Made by a program: the position numbers and the translations under genes. From contig DAHUZZ010000002.1 of assembly GCA_027314915.1 (NCBI GenBank), forward strand, positions 84,606-148,605: DNA of 64,000 nucleotides, in the 5' to 3' direction. Each line of letters starts with the position of its first letter. Position 1 is the stretch's first letter. The notes beneath the pieces are model-generated. The model was given only the letters and a program-made list of their open reading frames with translations, was not told the origin of the DNA and did not search any database. The DNA comes from Thermoplasmata archaeon. Its GTDB lineage: Archaea; Thermoplasmatota; Thermoplasmata; Lutacidiplasmatales; UBA184. Shown one piece after another: positions 60,643-64,000 of this stretch.

Positions 60643-60930
60643 GAGCCCGCGAGTCGCCTCGGTGGGATAATTGTAACCCGCCCTCCGGCGGCCTCGCGGC
60701 GGGGATCGGCGGGCCGACGATCCTGCCGAGTCCATCGCGCGAGACGTGCGACACCGCGTGGGCGACTCGGCGGCTGAGACCTCCCGAGGGTCGACTCGGA
60801 CGGACGGACCGATCCGCCCCGGACCCCACGAGTGCCCGGGAGAGTGGATCGGCCCGGATCCGCCCGTGGCGGGCGGCCACGTCGGGCGGGCGGTCCCGTC
60901 ACGACCTCCCCGGTCGGGCGCGGGACCCGG
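60643..60930. other. Intergenic region
   Basis: 288 nt between two minus-strand operons. Apart from the box at 60666-60673 nothing is recognised. Confidence 0.4.
60666..60673 (-). promoter_or_regulatory. TATA-like box of the small membrane protein/regulator operon
   Basis: caattatc on the minus strand, 28 nt before the GTG at 60642. Confidence 0.5.
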
Positions 60931-61944
60931 CTACCGGCGCGCGCTGCGGCTCCGGCGGGTCGTCCCGGTGCGTTCGAGGGGCGCGTTCGCCGCCTCGAGG
61001 AACTCGGGCGGGATCTGGGCGGGGTCGAGCTCGTGGTCGCGCCGGGCGGGGACGTTCGGGGCCGGGTCCGAGTTCGCCTCGCTGCGCTCGTGGGAGATCC
61101 GCTCGACCTCCGTCCACAGCTCCTCGATCTCCTCCTCGGGCGAAGCGTACCGACGGTCCTCCGACAGAGCGGCCTTCACCTGGGACATGAGCCGCGCCGC
61201 GCTCTGCGCGTCCCGGGCGTGGCCCTTGGCCCGGTTGAGTCGGCGCGCCAGGTTCCGCGCCTCCTGCAGGATCTGCTCCTCCTCGTCCAGCGGCACCACC
61301 GGCACCGTGGGCGCGGCGGGGATCTGGGCCACCGCGCGGCGCAGGTTCAGGTACGCCTGCGCGGCGCCCCGGAGCTGGCCGGCCTTGACCGCGCCGATGA
61401 ACTGGTTGAGCCGTTCGGTGGGCTCCGAGACCTCCTCGCCGCGCTCCTTGGCGGACCGGATCGTCTCCCCCATCTCCTGACCGCGCTTCGAGAGGTACTT
61501 GGGGAACGCGTCGTGGAGCACGGCGAGGCAGCGCGACGCGACCGCGCTCGTCTGTTCGAGGAGCCCCTCGGAGAGCCGCCCTCCCTTCAGGATGGCCCGG
61601 GGGTCGCCGACCTTCTCGTCGAAGTCGGAGAGGTCGAGCCCGCACCGGAGGGCGAGCTCGCGGATCTCCTCCATCCGGCGCAGCTGTTCGCGGACGAGCG
61701 TCCAGTCCCGCTGGACGCGCTCGAGGAGCTGCTCGGCCCGGGCGAGCGCCTGTTCGGCCCGCCCCGCCTCGCCCTTCGCTCTCAGCCGCTCGACCAGCTC
61801 GCACACCTGCTGGACCGGCATGGGCAGACCCTCCGTGGCGAGGGCCTTCGCGCGCGTGGTCCAGTCGGCGAGCCGGGTGACGAGCGGATCGGTGAACACG
61901 GGAGCCGGCGGACGCGGCGCCCGCGGCGGGGAATCCGAGGGCAT
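60931..61944 (-). CDS. Helical protein, paralogue of its upstream neighbour
   Basis: A 337-residue soluble, almost wholly helical protein. Residues about 60-125 (EQLLERVQRDWTLVREQLRR onward) align by eye with residues about 160-225 of the preceding gene product, in the pattern helix-DW-LR-QLRRMEEIR-LARRCG. The C-terminus is Pro-rich then basic. No zinc site or catalytic motif. It starts 3 nt after the upstream stop, so the paralogues are made together. Role unknown; a structural or scaffold protein is likely. Confidence 0.65.
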   Translation of the reverse strand: MPSDSPPRAPRPPAPVFTDPLVTRLADWTTRAKALATEGLPMPVQQVCELVERLRAKGEAGRAEQALARAEQLLERVQRDWTLVREQLRRMEEIRELALRCGLDLSDFDEKVGDPRAILKGGRLSEGLLEQTSAVASRCLAVLHDAFPKYLSKRGQEMGETIRSAKERGEEVSEPTERLNQFIGAVKAGQLRGAAQAYLNLRRAVAQIPAAPTVPVVPLDEEEQILQEARNLARRLNRAKGHARDAQSAARLMSQVKAALSEDRRYASPEEEIEELWTEVERISHERSEANSDPAPNVPARRDHELDPAQIPPEFLEAANAPLERTGTTRRSRSARR

Positions 61945-61947
61945 GGA

Positions 61948-63180
61948 CTAGCCTCCTCCGCCCGGCGCGGGGCGGTCGAGCGATCGCATCAGCTCCGCCA
62001 ACGACGTTCCGGCCTCATCGAGCTTCTGGTCGCGCAGGAGCTCGGTCGCCCGCCGGATCTGGGCGGCCGCGCGCTGGGCGACCGGGCTCTCGGGGGGGAG
62101 GTCCCGGATCCGGGCCGCGAGCTCGCGCGCCTGCACGAGGAGATCGGAGAGCTTTCGTTCCCCGGCGGGGGCACCCCCGGGCGGAGCCCCCTCCGGGGAC
62201 TCCGCTTCCGTGGTGGATGCAGCCTCGCGCTCGGCCTCGAGGAGCGTCTCCCGGAGTTCGAAGAGCCGGAGGGAGGCCTCGGCGAGCCGCCCGTTCTGAA
62301 GATGGCGGTTCGCCTCTGCGTGCATCTGCCGCGCCCTCTTGCTCGGCGCGTGCACGGGGCTCAGCTGCGAGAGGTGGGTGGCATGGCGGTCGAGCTCCTC
62401 CCGGAGGTTGGGGGTGAGATCCTCGTGGAAGGTCCGGAGGACGCGATGCATGCCCGCGATCGCCCCGGCCAGCTCGCGGTGCGTGATGGCCGGCTGGGCC
62501 AGCACGGCCCGGACCCGTCCGAGCTCTTCCTCGATGGGCGGGAAGGTGTGGCCGAGTTTCCGCGCGGCGAGCCGCATCTGGTCGACCTGCCGCAGCATGG
62601 TCCGCAGCTCCTGCCAGTCGTTCTCGACCTTCGCGAGCGTCCGCTCGGCCTCGGCCAGGTGCTCGGCGACGATCTCGATCGGCGCCTCCGCGAACTCCGC
62701 CCGCAATCGGAGGGAGTCCTGGACGAACTCGGGGGCGAGCCCTTGCGAGACCAGGAGCTGCTGGCGGTCTTCGAGCTCCTTGAGCCGAAGCTCGAAGAGC
62801 GCGCCGACCCGGCTCGATGCGGTCTGCTGCGCCCCGCGCAGGACCGAGAGCGCCTCGCTGGTGCGGCCCTCGGCCTCGAGGAGCGCGGCCTGGCGGAGCT
62901 CCCCGATCACGTCGGCCGAGTCGCCGGAAAGCTCGCGGATGATCTCGAGCGTGGCCCCCAGCGCGCCCGCGAAGCCGGCGTTCGCCTCGGCCTCGGGGCT
63001 CGGGGGCGCGGCCTCGGGGGCTCGGGGGGGAGCGGCGGTGTCCCGGGCGAACTCGACGTCGACCTCCTCGCCCAGGTGCGCCGAGGCCAGGTCCGCGAGG
63101 CCCGGGGGAAAGCCACACCGACCGCAATGGGCGGCGCCCGGATCCAGGACGGTTTCGCAGATCACGCAGTCGTCGGGCAC
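61948..63180 (-). CDS. Zinc-knuckle helical protein, paralogue of its downstream neighbour
   Basis: A 410-residue soluble protein. N-terminal CVICETVLDPGAAHCGRCG (5-23) is a zinc ribbon, followed by an acidic/Pro linker and long helices with coiled-coil character (about 90-320), then another helical hairpin region. The segment AERTLAKVENDWQELRTMLR resembles the downstream protein. ATG at 63180 is 27 nt after a gatagaacc box (63204-63212). Acidic and helical, it resembles adaptor or scaffold proteins; family unknown. Confidence 0.65.
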   Translation of the reverse strand: MPDDCVICETVLDPGAAHCGRCGFPPGLADLASAHLGEEVDVEFARDTAAPPRAPEAAPPSPEAEANAGFAGALGATLEIIRELSGDSADVIGELRQAALLEAEGRTSEALSVLRGAQQTASSRVGALFELRLKELEDRQQLLVSQGLAPEFVQDSLRLRAEFAEAPIEIVAEHLAEAERTLAKVENDWQELRTMLRQVDQMRLAARKLGHTFPPIEEELGRVRAVLAQPAITHRELAGAIAGMHRVLRTFHEDLTPNLREELDRHATHLSQLSPVHAPSKRARQMHAEANRHLQNGRLAEASLRLFELRETLLEAEREAASTTEAESPEGAPPGGAPAGERKLSDLLVQARELAARIRDLPPESPVAQRAAAQIRRATELLRDQKLDEAGTSLAELMRSLDRPAPGGGG

Positions 63181-63203
63181 GTACCCCTGCCGTCGGTCCC
63201 CGG

Positions 63204-63212
63204 TTCTATCAG
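63204..63212 (-). promoter_or_regulatory. TATA-like box of the paired helical-protein operon
   Basis: gatagaacc on the minus strand, 27 nt before the ATG at 63180. Confidence 0.4.
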
Positions 63213-63264
63213 GGGTCGAGCGAATAATGCCTTCGATAGGATTTCCCGGGGCGGACCACGGGGT

Positions 63265-63558
63265 TCACCCACCGGAGAAGGTGGGCACCACGAGGTACCG
63301 GGCCGGCGCGAGGATCGGATGGTCGAGGGGTAGTGGACGGTCCCCCTCGAGCACGGCGGACCCCTCGGGCGGACGGCCGGCGGACCGCAGGGCGTCTCGG
63401 ATCGAGCTCCCCCGCGGCACCTCCACGCGGAGGACCTGGCGCGACACGGCCCGAACGATCTCGAGCTCGACCGATACCGTAGGATGGATCGTCCGGACCG
63501 GAAGTTCCTCGGTGGGGTGGGCCTCCGGGCCCGGCGGCAGCTTCGCGTCGTCCTTCAT
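63265..63558 (-). CDS. Ubiquitin-like protein (SAMP/MoaD/ThiS type) with Gly-Gly end
   Basis: A 97-residue protein. Residues about 28-97 have the beta-grasp pattern SVELEIVRAVSRQVLRVEV, SIRDALRSAG, and APARYLVVPTFSGG, ending exactly in Gly-Gly. Such ends are activated by E1-like enzymes for sulfur transfer or for attachment to lysines (sampylation). A charged, Pro-rich 27-residue N-terminal extension is unusual for ThiS or MoaD. ATG at 63558; a longer reading would run into the tRNA gene. No E1-like gene is in the window. Confidence 0.7.
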   Translation of the reverse strand: MKDDAKLPPGPEAHPTEELPVRTIHPTVSVELEIVRAVSRQVLRVEVPRGSSIRDALRSAGRPPEGSAVLEGDRPLPLDHPILAPARYLVVPTFSGG

Positions 63559-63585
63559 GCGGATCTCTCGGGGGACGGGGGAGAG

Positions 63586-63672
63586 CGCTGAGGGGGAGAT
63601 TTGAACTCCCGATGCGCTTGCGCGCAACCAGATCTCGAATCTGGCGCCTTGGCCGAGCTAGGCTACCTCAGC
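63586..63672 (-). tRNA. tRNA-Ser(CGA)
   Basis: On the minus strand acceptor GCTGAGG pairs with CCTCAGC, discriminator G at 63586, no encoded CCA. Anticodon stem CCAGA/TCTGG with loop TTCGAGA gives anticodon CGA (Ser, TCG). A long variable arm (TTGCGCGCAAGCGCA) and T-arm GGGAG TTCAAAT CTCCC fit a class II tRNA. A ccataagcc box about 27 nt upstream (near 63702) is its likely promoter. Confidence 0.94.
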
Positions 63673-63957
63673 ACAAGGGGGGATGCCCACTTTCTGGGCT
63701 TATGGCCATTTCGGTGGTGGCGTACCCATGCTCGCGGCCCACCTCGTTCGTCCAGGACCGAACGGCCGAGGGCCGGTCGATTTCGTCCTCGAGGCCCCAG
63801 GGACATCGCCCGCCGCGACGATCTAACGACGGAGTACCCCGCCAAGTCCGGGCGGGGTTGATCCCGGCCCCGACCGATTGAACCCCCGACCTTGACCGTC
63901 ACGGCACGTGACGTGGCGGTCCGAGACGGGCGTCGTTACCAGCGTCCCGGGGCCCTC
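63673..63957. other. Region after tRNA-Ser promoter
   Basis: Apart from the tRNA promoter near 63702 nothing is recognised; short open frames on both strands look like GC-driven noise. Confidence 0.35.
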
Positions 63958-64000
63958 ATGAGCGGAGGTGCGGTCCTCCTCGCGGCGGTTGTGCTGGTCG
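63958..64000 (+). CDS. Possible start of an exported or membrane protein (truncated by window end)
   Basis: ATG followed by 13 codons reading SGGAVLLAAVVLV, a hydrophobic start such as a signal peptide or first membrane helix. Too short to support more. Confidence 0.25.
   Translation, partial: MSGGAVLLAAVVLV

Noticed and set aside
1..64000. CRISPR array, rRNA, RNase P RNA and SRP RNA
   Set aside because: No regularly spaced repeats and none of the conserved RNA core motifs were found when reading both strands.

Overview
The window is archaeal chromosomal DNA of high GC (73% in a hand count of 6001-6060), most likely from a Thermoplasmata-type euryarchaeon. Direct support: archaeal/eukaryal-type ribosomal proteins S17e, S19e, L31e and L39e, aIF6, TFB, Gar1 and PDCD5, an apparently intron-bearing tRNA-Asp, and many promoters in which a TATA-like box lies 26-31 nt before the start codon, as in leaderless archaeal transcripts. 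The lineage is inference.

Layout. 1-13.5 kb: end of a beta-CASP nuclease, a NOG1-like GTPase, and a plus-strand run gcvPA-gcvPB-M24 peptidase-pyrophosphate-type phosphofructokinase-MtnA-like isomerase-glycosyltransferase; then tRNA-Asp, a GT2 enzyme, an esterase, a cupin and an exported glycoside-hydrolase-like protein. 13.74-26.44 kb: an integrated element bounded by 22-bp direct repeats that match the 5' end of tRNA-Arg(CCT). Its GC is clearly lower (53% in a hand count of 17461-17520). It carries a tyrosine integrase beside the intact tRNA, a P-loop ATPase plus zinc-ribbon pair, a 2.1-kb insertion sequence with 20-bp inverted ends, an ISL3 transposase relic, and two giant exported Kelch-repeat proteins. 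27-36 kb: housekeeping and membrane genes (DUF973-type protein, phosphohexomutase, Mut7-C protein, tRNA G10 methyltransferase, M50 protease, a CoaD-DUF84 fusion with no visible start codon, an exported phosphoesterase).

36.3-42.8 kb holds the most unusual cluster: a von Willebrand A protein, a GTPase and a 1270-residue coiled-coil protein, tightly linked and presumably acting together; I cannot match it to a named system. 43-45.4 kb is the S17e / S19e-PDCD5-L39e-L31e-aIF6 translation cluster. 45.5-51.2 kb encodes a molybdenum hydroxylase whose FAD subunit has the cysteine insert of 4-hydroxybenzoyl-CoA reductase, with MocA- and XdhC-type maturation proteins ahead of it and a SerK/ParB-like gene behind it. 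51.2-55.9 kb is a gar1-tfb-tldD-pmbA-purN run. The rest has a hemerythrin-like protein, a cell-envelope GT2 with an exported partner and a regulator, two paralogous helical proteins, a ubiquitin-like protein ending in Gly-Gly, and tRNA-Ser(CGA).

Genes are densely packed: ATGA, GTGA and TGATG stop-start overlaps are the rule inside operons, and these overlaps together with TATA spacing were used to choose starts. No CRISPR array or rRNA was seen.
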